A stretch of 64,000 bases of DNA from Halanaeroarchaeum sulfurireducens. Lineage in GTDB: Archaea; Halobacteriota; Halobacteria; Halobacteriales; Halobacteriaceae. Within the stretch, counting starts at the first letter, position 1. Every line of letters starts with the position of its first letter. The translations under genes and the position numbers were made by a program. The notes beneath the pieces are model-generated. The model saw only the letters and a list, made by a program, of their open reading frames with translations, was not told the origin of the DNA and ran no database searches. The stretch lies in contig NZ_CP008874.1 in NCBI RefSeq assembly GCF_001011115.1, forward strand, positions 1,812,440-1,876,439, given 5' to 3'. Of this stretch, positions 48,554 through 57,703 are shown in pieces.

Positions 48554-48973
48554 ATGAAGACCGTCCTTGTCCCGCTCGACGGATCCGAGCAGTCCTGGAA
48601 CGCCCTCGAATTCGCGGCCGAGGAGTTCCCCTCGGCGACCGTGCACGTCCTGCACGTGATCGACCCGGTCGAGGCGGGGTATACGGCAACCGCGACAGTG
48701 CCCGGCTACACCGAAGAGTGGTACGAACAGGCCCAGGAGCGAGCCGACGAGCTATTCCAGCAGGCCGAGGAGGAACTTGGAGCCGAGTCGATGAAGAGTG
48801 CGACCGAGGTGGGCCGACCCTCCCGCGTCATCGTGGACTACGCCGAGGAACACGGTGTCGATCAGATCGTCATGGGGAGCCACGGGCGCTCCGGCGTCTC
48901 GCGTATCCTCCTGGGAAGTGTCGCCGAGGCGGTCGTCCGGCGGTCGCCGATGCCGGTGACGATCATCAGGTGA
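48554..48973 (+). CDS. Universal stress protein UspA
   Basis: The 139 residues form one Usp domain: KTVLVPLDGSEQSWNALEFA at the start and the ATP-binding GSHGRSGVSRILLGSVAEAVVRRSPMPV near the end. The G-2x-G-9x-G(S/T) pattern is complete, so it is of the ATP-binding type. It sits 40 bp behind herA and may be read through from it. Role: stress signalling of unknown detail. Confidence 0.9.
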   Translation: MKTVLVPLDGSEQSWNALEFAAEEFPSATVHVLHVIDPVEAGYTATATVPGYTEEWYEQAQERADELFQQAEEELGAESMKSATEVGRPSRVIVDYAEEHGVDQIVMGSHGRSGVSRILLGSVAEAVVRRSPMPVTIIR

Positions 48974-48990
48974 TTGGCGCCAGGTGGCGA

Positions 48991-49455
48991 TCATTCTGAC
49001 CGGGCGTTCTGTCGCGCCCGGTCGCGAACCCGCTGGACGCGGTCGACGTAGTCGTATCCGGGGATGACTCCCTGCATCCAGGTGCCCTCGACATACGAAA
49101 CGACCGCGACGGCATCCTCACCGGCAGTCCCGGGGGAGGGGGCGAGTTCGGTGACCACGGTGATCGTCTCGTCCGCGCTATCGACGGCCGTCACTTCGAC
49201 CCGATCGGCGTTCGTGACGCCATCCACGTCGGCGACGCGCCGTTCGAAGGTTTCGAACCAACCGTCCTCGACAACCGGCGCGACCGTCTCGTTCTCAACG
49301 GCCGCATCGAGCGTCGGAACCTCGTTTTCGACGCGGACGACCCCGTCATCCACCCGGACGATGGCGTCGAAGATGGTCTCTGACGGGACGAATCCCGAAT
49401 CGCGTTCCTCGAATCGTGGGTGGGCCGCGAGCGCCCGTTCGACTCGATCTATCAT
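48991..49455 (-). CDS. Conserved haloarchaeal protein (DUF5813-like)
   Basis: The 154 residues open MIDRVERALAAHPRFEERDSGFVPSETIFDAIV-like and contain VPTLDAAVENETVAPVVEDGWFETFERRV, which matches haloarchaeal DUF5813. The C-terminus YVEGTWMQGVIPGYDYVDRVQRVRDRARQ is basic. The fold looks alpha/beta, soluble. Function unknown. It converges on UspA with 17 bp between the stops. Confidence 0.7.
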   Translation of the reverse strand: MIDRVERALAAHPRFEERDSGFVPSETIFDAIVRVDDGVVRVENEVPTLDAAVENETVAPVVEDGWFETFERRVADVDGVTNADRVEVTAVDSADETITVVTELAPSPGTAGEDAVAVVSYVEGTWMQGVIPGYDYVDRVQRVRDRARQNARSE

Positions 49456-49515
49456 TCCTCGAAACCACGTGCTCGTGTGGAAAAGGGATTGTGCTGCCGG
49501 CGGTCAAATCCCGAA

Positions 49516-49893
49516 TTACGCGCTACCCCCACGGTACCGTGCCCGGAGAACGAACAGCACGGTCGTGGAGGGAAACGCGGTAAGCACCGGCGCGCCGGTC
49601 AGTACCGCGACCAGCTCCCAGACGGAGAGCACCCCGAACCCGCTCGCGATGGCGACAGTGAGAACGACGACCGCGAACGACCGGGCGAGCAGGGCTGGCC
49701 CCGCGATGGTCAGGGCGAGGAGGGCGTCGATGACGTCGACGAGGAGGGCGATCGCCAGCACCCACTCCGTCCCCACCGTCCGACCGCCGACCCGCCCGGG
49801 AACCGGGAGGACGAGCTCGAAATCGGGCGGGAAGAACTCCGGGAGCCGGAACGGCGGCAGGCGAAACCTGCGTCGGCGATCGTCGTCACTCAT
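49516..49893 (-). CDS. Small membrane protein, unknown
   Basis: The 125 residues start with a basic [20 protein letters not shown] segment and then three hydrophobic helices (about 45-66, 68-88, 95-115). The start overlaps the end of tmk by 8 bp, so it is co-transcribed with it. No family is recognised; it may be a haloarchaeal membrane protein of the DUF-type. Function unknown. Confidence 0.65.
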   Translation of the reverse strand: MSDDDRRRRFRLPPFRLPEFFPPDFELVLPVPGRVGGRTVGTEWVLAIALLVDVIDALLALTIAGPALLARSFAVVVLTVAIASGFGVLSVWELVAVLTGAPVLTAFPSTTVLFVLRARYRGGSA

Positions 49894-50473
49894 CGAGAAT
49901 GCTGTCGAGTGCGTCCTCGACGGCGGCGAAGACGGTCGCCGGATCGGCGCTCGCGTCGATCCGGACGAATCGCTTCGGGTCGCGGTCGATCAGGGTCTCG
50001 TAATTCGTGGCGACACGGCGGAGGAACTCGCTGTCTTCGAGTTTGTTGGTCGTGCCCGCCCGGCGCGCACCCGTCTCGGGATCCACGTCCAGATAGATCG
50101 TGGCGTCCGGCTGACGGGTGAACGGTTCGTGCAAGTCGCGAATGTACTGGATCGGCCGCTCAACGACGTCCTCGATCGCTGCCCCCTGATAGGCGTACCG
50201 CGAATCCGAGTAGCGGTCCGAAACCACCACGTCGCCACGCTCCAGGGCGGGCCGGACCGTATCGGCCAGGTGTGCCGCGTGGTCGGCGGTGAACAGAAAC
50301 AGCTCCGCGAGCGGATCGGCTGCCGGCGTCTCGATCGATCGGCGGACCGCATCGCCATACCAGGTCCCCGTGGGCTCCCGCGTGAAGGTGTATCCCTCCG
50401 TCCGCGTCTCGCGGAGGTGGTCCCACGCGGAGGTCTTGCCGCTCCCGTCGATTCCCTCGAGCGTCACGAGCAT
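49886..50473 (-). CDS. tmk: Thymidylate kinase
   Basis: The 195 residues phosphorylate dTMP to dTDP. The P-loop [12 protein letters not shown] (about 6-17), the DRY motif in [15 protein letters not shown], and the TFTREPTGT substrate region are present. Length and motifs are normal. Start 50473 ([13 protein letters not shown]) is certain. The small membrane protein gene overlaps its end by 8 bp. Confidence 0.92.
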   Translation of the reverse strand: MLVTLEGIDGSGKTSAWDHLRETRTEGYTFTREPTGTWYGDAVRRSIETPAADPLAELFLFTADHAAHLADTVRPALERGDVVVSDRYSDSRYAYQGAAIEDVVERPIQYIRDLHEPFTRQPDATIYLDVDPETGARRAGTTNKLEDSEFLRRVATNYETLIDRDPKRFVRIDASADPATVFAAVEDALDSILDE

Positions 50474-50570
50474 GGGACGACGTTGGCGGAGCCTCCACTA
50501 AGCACTTCCGAGCGCGCAACAGTAACTCCACGCGACACCTTTACAGCCGATCCGGCACGACTGTCGGTGT

Positions 50571-51494
50571 ATGGACGTTCTCGTCACCGGTGGCACTGGC
50601 TTCATCGGCACGGCGCTCTGCCGCGAACTGGACGAACGCGGGCAGGACGTGACCGCGCTGTCGCGATCGCCAACCGACGACGGCCTCCCCTCGAGTGTCG
50701 AGACGGTCGTCGGTGACGTGACCGATTACGATTCGATCGAGAGTGCCCTGGATGGGGTTGACATCGTCGTCAATCTGGTGGCGCTCTCCCCCCTGTTCAA
50801 ACCGTCGGGCGGGGACGAAATGCACGAGGCCATCCACGTGAGGGGGACCGAGAACGTGGTCCGTGCGGCCGAGAAACACGACCTGGATGCCGTCGTGCAG
50901 TTAAGCGCCCTCGGGGCCGATCCGGAGGGGCCGACCGCCTACATTCGATCGAAGGGGCGAGCCGAGGGGATCGTCAGGGACGCCGATCTCGAGTGGACGA
51001 TATTCCGCCCGTCGGTCGTCTTCGGCGAAGGTGGCGAGTTCGTTCGCTTCACGAAAATGCTCACGACGCCGTACGTCACCGCCCTGCCGGGCGGGGGGAA
51101 AACGAGGTTCCAGCCCATCTACCGCGGGGAGCTCGTCGACATGCTCGCGACCGCCGTCGAGGACGACAGCCACCGGAACGAGGTCTACGAGATCGGCGGT
51201 CCCGAGGTACTCTCACTCGCGGACGTCACCGAGCTGGTCTATCGGGCCGAGGGACGGTCGGTGTCGGTGTTCTCCGTTCCAATGTCACTGGCCGGCCTCG
51301 GGCTCTCGCTCGCCGATCCGCTCCCCTTCGTCCCCTTCGGAACGGATCAGATCCGGTCGCTCCGCCTGGACAACGTCCCCGCGAACAACGACGTCGACGC
51401 ATTCGACCGAGCGGAATCGTCGTTGACCTCACTCGGAGAGTTTCTCGGTATCGAAAAAACGACCCCAGACGACTCGACCGACCGGGCCGACTGA
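50571..51494 (+). CDS. NAD(P)-binding atypical SDR (NDUFA9/epimerase-like)
   Basis: The 307 residues begin with the Rossmann GxxGxxG motif in VTGGTGFIGTAL. ALSPLFKPSGGDE, TAYIRSKGRAEGIV (with Y and K spaced as in SDRs) and FRPSVVFGEGGEF follow. It matches the complex I NDUFA9-like/atypical SDR subgroup; some members support respiratory complexes or act on quinone-like compounds, but the substrate here is unknown. Start 50571. A TTATAAA box and hairpin follow it (51541-51566). Confidence 0.8.
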   Translation: MDVLVTGGTGFIGTALCRELDERGQDVTALSRSPTDDGLPSSVETVVGDVTDYDSIESALDGVDIVVNLVALSPLFKPSGGDEMHEAIHVRGTENVVRAAEKHDLDAVVQLSALGADPEGPTAYIRSKGRAEGIVRDADLEWTIFRPSVVFGEGGEFVRFTKMLTTPYVTALPGGGKTRFQPIYRGELVDMLATAVEDDSHRNEVYEIGGPEVLSLADVTELVYRAEGRSVSVFSVPMSLAGLGLSLADPLPFVPFGTDQIRSLRLDNVPANNDVDAFDRAESSLTSLGEFLGIEKTTPDDSTDRAD

Positions 51495-51540
51495 CTGCGG
51501 TTCCGTCACCCCGGTCGAAATGGTCCTGGTGGCAAGATTC

Positions 51541-51577
51541 CTTATAAATCCCCCACAGTCGGTGGGTTTTCGTCGAA
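51541..51577 (+). terminator. TATA-like box followed by a hairpin and T-run
   Basis: CTTATAAATC is followed by the stem CCCAC-AGTCG-GTGGG and then TTTT. It lies about 50 bp past the SDR gene stop. The stem plus T-run could end that transcript; the TATA-like box could alternatively start the cetZ transcript with a long leader. Both readings are open. Confidence 0.4.
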
Positions 51578-51654
51578 TCCGCGTCAGACGCGAGACGGCC
51601 CGCGACGCTCAATATCACGTTCATCAGCCAATATATCACGAGGTCGTCACAAAA

Positions 51655-51664
51655 GGCTTATACC
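51655..51664 (+). promoter_or_regulatory. Likely cetZ promoter TATA box
   Basis: GGCTTATACC with a purine-rich ACAAAA just before it lies about 42 nt upstream of the cetZ ATG at 51704, giving an expected start of transcription about 15-20 nt before the ATG. Confidence 0.5.
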
Positions 51665-51703
51665 TTGATTCACCATTTCGATACGGTAAGGCCAGATAGC
51701 AGC

Positions 51704-52882
51704 ATGAAACTCGCAATGATCGGGTTCGGCCAGGCGGGTGGGAAGGTACTCGACAAATTCCTCGAGTACGATGAACGGACGGGATCGGGGATCGTTCGGG
51801 CCGCCGTCGCCGTCAACACCGCAAAAGCCGACCTCATGGGACTCGAGCACGTGGACGAAGACAACCGCGTGCTCATCGGACAGTCGAGGGTGAAAGGACA
51901 CGGAGTGGGCGCCGACAACGAACTCGGGGCCGAGATCGCAGAGGAGGACGTGGGCGAAATTCAGGGTGCGATCGATAACATCCCCGTCCACGAGGTCGAC
52001 GCCTTCCTCCTCATTTCGGCGCTTGGCGGGGGGACGGGCTCGGGCGGAGCCCCGGTGCTCGCCAAACACCTCAAACGCATTTACACGGAACCTGTCTACG
52101 GACTGGGCATTCTGCCGGGCAAGGACGAAGGAGGCATCTACACGCTCAACGCTGCCCGTTCGTTCCAGACGTTCGTCCACGAGGTCGACAACCTTCTCGT
52201 GTTCGACAACGACGCCTGGCGCAAGGCGGGCGAATCCGTCGCCGGGGGCTACGACGAGATAAACGAGGAGATCGCCACCCGCTTTGGCATTCTCTTCGGC
52301 GCCGGCGAGATCGACGGATCGGACGACGTCGCGGAAAGTGTCGTCGACTCCTCGGAGATCATCAATACGCTCGCTGGCGGCGGCATTTCCACGGTCGGGT
52401 ACGCCTCCGAGACCGTCCAGCAACAGGATTCAGGTGGTCTCCTCTCCCGGTTCCGTGGCGAGGACGACATGGCCGGCGAGGACTCGGCGAGCACGACCAA
52501 CCGCATTACGAGCCTGGTCCGGAAGGCCGCGCTCGGCCGCCTCACGCTCCCCTGCGAGATCGACGGGTCCGAACGGGCGTTGCTCGTGGTCGCGGGGCCG
52601 GCCAACTACCTGAACCGGAAAGGAATCGAACGCGGTCGGAAGTGGCTCGAAGAGCAGACCGGCAGCATGGAAGTCCGGGGCGGGGATTATCCGGTCGGCG
52701 ACTCGGACAAGGTCGCCTCCGTCGTCCTGCTCTCCGGCGTGACCAACGTCCCGCGCATCAAGGAACTCCAGGGCAAAGCCATCGAGGCCCAGGACAATAT
52801 CGAGGAGATTCGCGAAGAAAGCGATGAGAACTTAAAAGAGCTGGTGGAAGACGACCAAGATGAACTGGAGTCGCTCTTCTAG
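51704..52882 (+). CDS. cetZ: CetZ tubulin/FtsZ-superfamily protein (CetZ1-like)
   Basis: The 392 residues form a tubulin/FtsZ-type GTPase. The tubulin signature GGGTGSGGAP is at 108-117, and the N-terminal MIGFGQAGGKVLDKFLEYD and NTAKADLMGLEHV are typical of CetZ. CetZ1 controls cell shape and motility in haloarchaea. Start 51704 (MKLAMIGFG) is preferred over thirteen in-frame codons upstream. The order cetZ, secreted protein, cofC matches the CetZ1 locus of Haloferax as I recall it, so CetZ1 is likely. The C-terminus ends DDQDELESLF. Confidence 0.9.
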   Translation: MKLAMIGFGQAGGKVLDKFLEYDERTGSGIVRAAVAVNTAKADLMGLEHVDEDNRVLIGQSRVKGHGVGADNELGAEIAEEDVGEIQGAIDNIPVHEVDAFLLISALGGGTGSGGAPVLAKHLKRIYTEPVYGLGILPGKDEGGIYTLNAARSFQTFVHEVDNLLVFDNDAWRKAGESVAGGYDEINEEIATRFGILFGAGEIDGSDDVAESVVDSSEIINTLAGGGISTVGYASETVQQQDSGGLLSRFRGEDDMAGEDSASTTNRITSLVRKAALGRLTLPCEIDGSERALLVVAGPANYLNRKGIERGRKWLEEQTGSMEVRGGDYPVGDSDKVASVVLLSGVTNVPRIKELQGKAIEAQDNIEEIREESDENLKELVEDDQDELESLF

Positions 52883-53636
52883 CGCGGCGATCCTCGTCGC
52901 GCTCCTGCTCGTCGCGGTCGCGCCCGCGGCCGCCGTCTCCGTGAGTGGTGACGCTCCGGGGACCGTCGAGATCGGTGAGAAGCAGACGACCACCTACACC
53001 GTCGTGGATCCCTTCGACGGGTACGGCCAGTGGACACTCCGCGGAAGCACCGACCTGACCGACGTCACCTGGCAGATCACGACCTACGACAACACAGACA
53101 ACCAGGTAGACGAGACGATCATCAACGGCCAGTCGTTCTCCTACGACCTGGCCGCCGATTCGGGGGCCGTGCGCGCGGAGGTCCGGCTGGTCGGCACACC
53201 GGCGAGCGGAGTGGACTGGCAGTACGACCCGCCTCAGCAGATCACCTACGCCGAGTTCGTTCAGGCCCAGGAGGGCGGATCGAGCGAGAATATGAGCCGT
53301 GACATGGCGCGACCCTTCACGCCGGAGAGCCAGAGCGCACGCACGGCCATCGAAGACGCCGAAGCCGCGATAGCCGACGCTGAGGACGATGGCGTGGACG
53401 TGTCCTCGGCTCAGGGCGATCTGGAAGACGCGATCGAGTTCTACAACAACGGCAACTTCGAACAGGCGACCAAGAACGCCGAGGAGGCCCAGTCGACCGC
53501 CGAAGACGCCATGCAATCCAAGCAGCAGACTAACCGCCTCATGCTGATCGGCGGTGCAATCGTCGTCCTCTTGCTCGTGGCAGGTGGCATCTACTGGTAC
53601 CTCCAGCAGCGCGAGAGTTACGACCGACTCGGCTGA
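52860..53636 (+). CDS. Secreted/anchored protein downstream of cetZ, unknown
   Basis: The 258 residues have an N-terminal signal peptide (about 1-26, AAILVALLLVAVAPAAAVS), an extracellular beta-sandwich-like domain (about 27-125), a helical Ala/Glu-rich stretch (about 155-220, AIEDAEAAIADAEDDG) and a C-terminal membrane helix (about 228-247). The start overlaps the cetZ end by 23 bp in another frame, so translation is coupled. No known domain is recognised; the topology is an external domain tied to the membrane. A cell-surface partner of CetZ is a plausible but unproven role. Confidence 0.75.
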   Translation: MNWSRSSSAAILVALLLVAVAPAAAVSVSGDAPGTVEIGEKQTTTYTVVDPFDGYGQWTLRGSTDLTDVTWQITTYDNTDNQVDETIINGQSFSYDLAADSGAVRAEVRLVGTPASGVDWQYDPPQQITYAEFVQAQEGGSSENMSRDMARPFTPESQSARTAIEDAEAAIADAEDDGVDVSSAQGDLEDAIEFYNNGNFEQATKNAEEAQSTAEDAMQSKQQTNRLMLIGGAIVVLLLVAGGIYWYLQQRESYDRLG

Positions 53637-53653
53637 CCGGAGGTTCCCTTCTC

Positions 53654-54259
53654 ATGCGGGTCGTCATTCCGTTCGACGCGAGGAATCCGAAGTCGCGGCT
53701 GAGCCCGACACTCGACCGCGAAGAGCGCCGTGACTTTTCCGAGGCGATGCTCCGCGACGTGATCGACGTGGTCCGTGAAACGGGGCGCTCGCCCGAGATC
53801 CTGAGCACCGCGCCCGTCGACGTCGACGCGACGGTCTCCGTCGACGAACGGCCGTTGACGCCACTCGTGAACGAACTCATCGAGGACGGAACCCCTATCG
53901 CCGTCGTAATGGCCGACCTGGCCATCGCGACACCGCTTGCCCTCGACCGCCTGCTCGGCGCGGACGGGAACGTGGTCGTCGCTCCGGGCCGCGAGGCCGG
54001 GACCAACGCGCTGGTCGTCCGGGATCCGGCGTTCCGCGTCGACTACCACGGCGCGTCCTTCCGGGACCATCTCGACCGAGCGCGGGCCGTGGGAGCGTCA
54101 GTCAGGGAGGTCGACTCGTTCCGCCTCGCAACCGACATCGACGCACCTGCGGATCTACTCGAGGTGCTCGTCCACGGAGACGGACGGGCATCGCAGTGGC
54201 TTCGCGCGGCGGGCTTCCGGGTTCACTCCGAGGGCGATGAACCGCGGGCGGTCCGGTAA
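53654..54259 (+). CDS. cofC: 2-phospho-L-lactate guanylyltransferase CofC
   Basis: The 201 residues activate 2-phospho-L-lactate (or PEP) with GTP for F420 side-chain synthesis. The opening RVVIPFDARNPKSRLSPTL is the family signature, with a nucleotidyltransferase-like fold; VVMADLAIATPLALDRLL and RVDYHGASFRDHLDRA are conserved. It follows the secreted protein gene by 17 bp and precedes cofG by 47 bp. Confidence 0.88.
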   Translation: MRVVIPFDARNPKSRLSPTLDREERRDFSEAMLRDVIDVVRETGRSPEILSTAPVDVDATVSVDERPLTPLVNELIEDGTPIAVVMADLAIATPLALDRLLGADGNVVVAPGREAGTNALVVRDPAFRVDYHGASFRDHLDRARAVGASVREVDSFRLATDIDAPADLLEVLVHGDGRASQWLRAAGFRVHSEGDEPRAVR

Positions 54260-54306
54260 GTCGGCGCTGGCACAACGCCTTTGGCCGACTGGTCGCAAGC
54301 ACGGGT

Positions 54307-55431
54307 GTGATTCCCGGCGCCGACGAGTTCGATCTCGACCTCCAAATCGACGCGGACCAGGTGGACCGCCTCCTGCGGGTCGATCCGACCGACGTCGGGC
54401 CGCCCGACGAACTCACATTCGCCAGGAACGCCTTCTTCCCCGTGACGACCGCCTGCCGGTACACCTGTTCGTACTGTACGTTCGTCGACCCGCCCGGCGA
54501 GGCCACGCTCATGTCGCCCGCGTCGATACGGGAGACGGCCCGTCGCGGGGCCGACGCCGGGTGTACGGAGGCGCTATTCACGTTCGGAGACGACCCCGAC
54601 GAGCGGTACGACGAGATCCACGCACAGCTCTCGGCGTGGAGTCACGACTCCATCCACGACTACCTTCGGGAGGCGGCACACATCGCGCTGGAGGAGGGAC
54701 TGCTCCCACACGCCAATCCCGGCGACCAGACACCGGCTCAGATGGCGGCGGTGGCGGACCTGATGGCCAGCATGGGCGTGATGCTAGAGACGACAGCCGA
54801 CGTGCCGGCCCACGCCGGCCCCCGCGGCAAGTCGCCGGGCCAGCGCCTCGCCACGATCCGCACGGCCGGCGAACTCTCCGTCCCCTTCACGACCGGCATC
54901 CTCGTGGGTATCGGTGAGACGACACGTGACCGCGCCGAAAGCCTGCTCGCGATTCGCGAACTGCACGCCCGGTACGGGCACGTTCAGGAGGTCATCGTCC
55001 AGCCGGTCACCGAGAACGAACGGTGGCGCGGTGGCTCGCCGGACCTCGAAACCCTCCGCCGGACGGTCGCGATGGGCAGAGTTGCCCTCCCCGAGGAGGT
55101 GTCCGTCCAGGTTCCGCCGAACCTGGCGCCGGTGCGAGAGATCGTCGACGCTGGGATGGACGACCTCGGCGGCATCTCCCCGGTGACGACCGATCACGTC
55201 AACCCCGAGGACGACTGGCCAGAGATGGCCGAGATCCGGGCCATCGCGGATGCGGTGGACATCCCCGTGCGCGAGCGACTGCCGGTCGCAGAGCGGTTCC
55301 TCCCGACGACGGGGCTCGCCAACGAGTGGGTCTCAGAGCGCGTGGGCCGGGCGATCAGAAGCGACACGGCGGCGGGACGGCGGTTCCGAGCCGTCCTCGA
55401 CGGGCATCCCTTCGTGGACGACGTGGCGTGA
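54307..55431 (+). CDS. cofG: FO synthase subunit 1 CofG (radical SAM)
   Basis: The 374 residues catalyse, with CofH, formation of 7,8-didemethyl-8-hydroxy-5-deazariboflavin (FO), the F420 chromophore. The radical SAM CX3CX2C motif is TACRYTCSYC (Cys50, 54, 57). GILVGIGETTRDRAESLLAIRELH and VNPEDDWPEMAEI are family features. The start is a GTG at 54307 (read as Met, then IPGADEFD); no ATG fits. It converges on the DUF457/cofH pair, so all F420 genes here sit within 4 kb. Confidence 0.9.
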   Translation: MIPGADEFDLDLQIDADQVDRLLRVDPTDVGPPDELTFARNAFFPVTTACRYTCSYCTFVDPPGEATLMSPASIRETARRGADAGCTEALFTFGDDPDERYDEIHAQLSAWSHDSIHDYLREAAHIALEEGLLPHANPGDQTPAQMAAVADLMASMGVMLETTADVPAHAGPRGKSPGQRLATIRTAGELSVPFTTGILVGIGETTRDRAESLLAIRELHARYGHVQEVIVQPVTENERWRGGSPDLETLRRTVAMGRVALPEEVSVQVPPNLAPVREIVDAGMDDLGGISPVTTDHVNPEDDWPEMAEIRAIADAVDIPVRERLPVAERFLPTTGLANEWVSERVGRAIRSDTAAGRRFRAVLDGHPFVDDVA

Positions 55432-55619
55432 GGATGGATGGGCTGACAGGGGACGCCGCCCGCCGTCCAGGCCGGTGGCGTCCCACTCCCGCGGGGCCGA
55501 CCTGGCTCGATCCGGCATGGCCGTCGGTGGGCCCGTCATTACAGATAAACCTCGGCGGAATGAGAACCACCCCCGGACGGTCCGTTCGTCGGACTGCCGT
55601 CGGCGAAGTCGACACGGAT

Positions 55620-56171
55620 CTAGACGAGACGTTCGTAGACCTCTGGCAGCCGGCGTCGAATTCCCACGTATGAAACGGAGACGACGAGGCCCGCGAGCAA
55701 CACGTGCCGAACCGTAGCGTCGAAGACCACGAGTGGTGGAACCGAAAACGCCGCCGCCACGATCAGGTCCTCCGGGGCGCCGTCGTACCGGATCCAGCGT
55801 CTGGGTGCGATCCAGCGCCCGTTCAGGTGAGAGTACACCCCACGGTCGTCATCCCCGGCCCACGGCCGAAGACCCAGGCCACCGCCAAAGACGTCCATCA
55901 CGGAGTGGATTGCAGCGGACGCCAGGAACGCCGCCGCTGCCACCGTCATGACGCCCGGGCGCATGGCCGCGACCGCGAGGGCCGCCATCGCCACCGGCCA
56001 GTAGTGTTCCGGATAGTGCAGCGTCTTCCGATGGTCGAAGAGCACGTCCAGGTCGGGAAACGCGCCTCCGGCGATCGCACCGAGTGCGGCGACCCCGGCG
56101 AGGTCGGGCGCCACCGGCACCGCGAGTACGGCGAGCGTGGCTCCCACGGCGGCGTGGGTGGTGCTCATCAT
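55620..56171 (-). CDS. DUF457/LexA-binding-like metal-dependent membrane hydrolase
   Basis: The 183 residues open MSTTHAAVGATLAVLAV and contain GAFPDLDVLFDHRKTLHYPEHYWP, the His/Asp pattern of the YdjM/DUF457 membrane hydrolases. About four to five hydrophobic helices are seen, with AIHSVMDVFGGGLGLRPW holding a further His/Asp pair. The start directly follows the cofH stop (2-bp gap) with two ATG codons in a row (56171 and 56168). Function unknown. Co-transcribed with cofH. Confidence 0.75.
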   Translation of the reverse strand: MMSTTHAAVGATLAVLAVPVAPDLAGVAALGAIAGGAFPDLDVLFDHRKTLHYPEHYWPVAMAALAVAAMRPGVMTVAAAAFLASAAIHSVMDVFGGGLGLRPWAGDDDRGVYSHLNGRWIAPRRWIRYDGAPEDLIVAAAFSVPPLVVFDATVRHVLLAGLVVSVSYVGIRRRLPEVYERLV

Positions 56172-56173
56172 GA

Positions 56174-57559
56174 TCAGTCGTCCGCCGCGACGGTGTTCGA
56201 TCGGGGCGCTTCGAGAAGCGGGGTTCCGTCTGCCCGCGGTCCGAGACGCGGTCCCGGGTCGGGGTCGGCGGGATCCAGCCGGCGACGACGTTCGTAATCG
56301 GTCGACCGCTCGACCGGCACGCGGTCGATACCCGTGATCAAGTCGACGTACTCGGCGAAGGACCTGAACTCGCCGTGGCCGCCGCCCGCGCGGGTGGTTA
56401 TCTCCTCGGAGAGGATCGTCCCCATGAAGTCGTCGGCGCCGCCGTCGAGCATCCGAAGGCCCTTCTCGTCGCCGAATTTCACCCACGAACTCTGGACGTG
56501 CTCGACGTTGTCGAGGAACAGCCGGGAGACGGCGATCACGAGATCGTCCTCGAGATCTGACGCCCCGCCGTTCACGAGGCCACGCCGGGCCAGGGGCGTG
56601 TTCTCGTGGACGAACGAGAGGGGGACGAACTCGGTGACGGCTCCGGTCCGATCCTGGAGGTCCCGGATGCGTCCCAGGTGCATCGCGCGGTGGCGCTCGT
56701 TCTCGACGTGGCCATACATCATCGTCGCGGTGATCGGGAGGCCCACGTCGGCGGCAGCCTCGATGGCGGTCAGCCACTCGTCCGTGCCGATCTTGCCGGG
56801 GCAGATGACCTCCCGCACCTCGTCGACGAGCACCTCGGCGGCCGTGCCGGGCACGGAGTCGAGCCCAGCTCGCGAGAGGGTGCGATAGAGCTCGGCGTAG
56901 GACCACTCCGTCCCACGCCTGGCGTGCTGGGCCTCCTCGGGCGTCATCGAGTGGACGTGGACGTCGTCGACGGACATCGCGTGCAACTGCTCGACGTAGC
57001 TGCCCGGAGCGACGTCGAAGACCTCGGGTGGGCGGTAGCCGTGAGCCGGGTTCTCGGGGTCGAGGATCTCGCGGTGTTCCTCGTTCAGCGCGAACGCCGG
57101 ATGCAACCCGCTGACCGACGTCACCTCGGAGATGCCGCGGTCGACCGCCCGCGCGACGATATCGCGGGACTCCGTGGGCGGTCTGGTGAACCCGCGGGTC
57201 CGACCCTCGTGGGTCGACTCGAAGGTATGGGCGCTGTCCCTGAAATTACAGAACAGACAACCCGTATCGCAGGCCGTCGTGACGTTGTTGTTGAGATTCG
57301 CGACGAACGTCACCTCGTCGCCGACGACCGCGCGACGGCGCTGGTCGGCGGCCCGACGGACGCGTTCGACCCGTTCGGGAACGACGCCGTCGCCGTCAGT
57401 GCCGGTCGTCAGGAGGGCGACTGCGTCGTCGACAGTGAGCCGTTCGCCGTCCCGTGCCTTCGCCAGCGCGTTCTCGAAGGGCTGGTCGGTTGTTGGCTGG
57501 TACTCGAACGCGAACTCCCCACGAGGGACGTTAGTTCGCGTCCGGAAGGCGTCCGTCAT
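56174..57559 (-). CDS. cofH: FO synthase subunit 2 CofH (radical SAM)
   Basis: The 461 residues are the second half of FO synthase, transferring the hydroxybenzyl part of tyrosine. The radical SAM motif is TTACDTGCLFCNF (Cys97, 101, 104). GISEVTSVSGLHPAFA and SYVEQLHAMSVDDVHVHSMTPEEA are conserved. The C-terminus has a proline/acid-rich extra tail (about 430-461). It is on the opposite strand from cofG, with DUF457 between them, so the pair is split but still local. Start 57559. Confidence 0.9.
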   Translation of the reverse strand: MTDAFRTRTNVPRGEFAFEYQPTTDQPFENALAKARDGERLTVDDAVALLTTGTDGDGVVPERVERVRRAADQRRRAVVGDEVTFVANLNNNVTTACDTGCLFCNFRDSAHTFESTHEGRTRGFTRPPTESRDIVARAVDRGISEVTSVSGLHPAFALNEEHREILDPENPAHGYRPPEVFDVAPGSYVEQLHAMSVDDVHVHSMTPEEAQHARRGTEWSYAELYRTLSRAGLDSVPGTAAEVLVDEVREVICPGKIGTDEWLTAIEAAADVGLPITATMMYGHVENERHRAMHLGRIRDLQDRTGAVTEFVPLSFVHENTPLARRGLVNGGASDLEDDLVIAVSRLFLDNVEHVQSSWVKFGDEKGLRMLDGGADDFMGTILSEEITTRAGGGHGEFRSFAEYVDLITGIDRVPVERSTDYERRRRLDPADPDPGPRLGPRADGTPLLEAPRSNTVAADD

Positions 57560-57703
57560 GGTGTGTCGATTGCCGCGTGCCGCCCATAAACGAACGGGTC
57601 ACGCCCTTCGATTGCCCACGATCGTGCCTGAGAATGGCCCGCGAATCCCGACGGCGTTCACGGCAACGCAAACGCTTAGTGACCTCGTCGCACAGGTCCG
57701 GGC

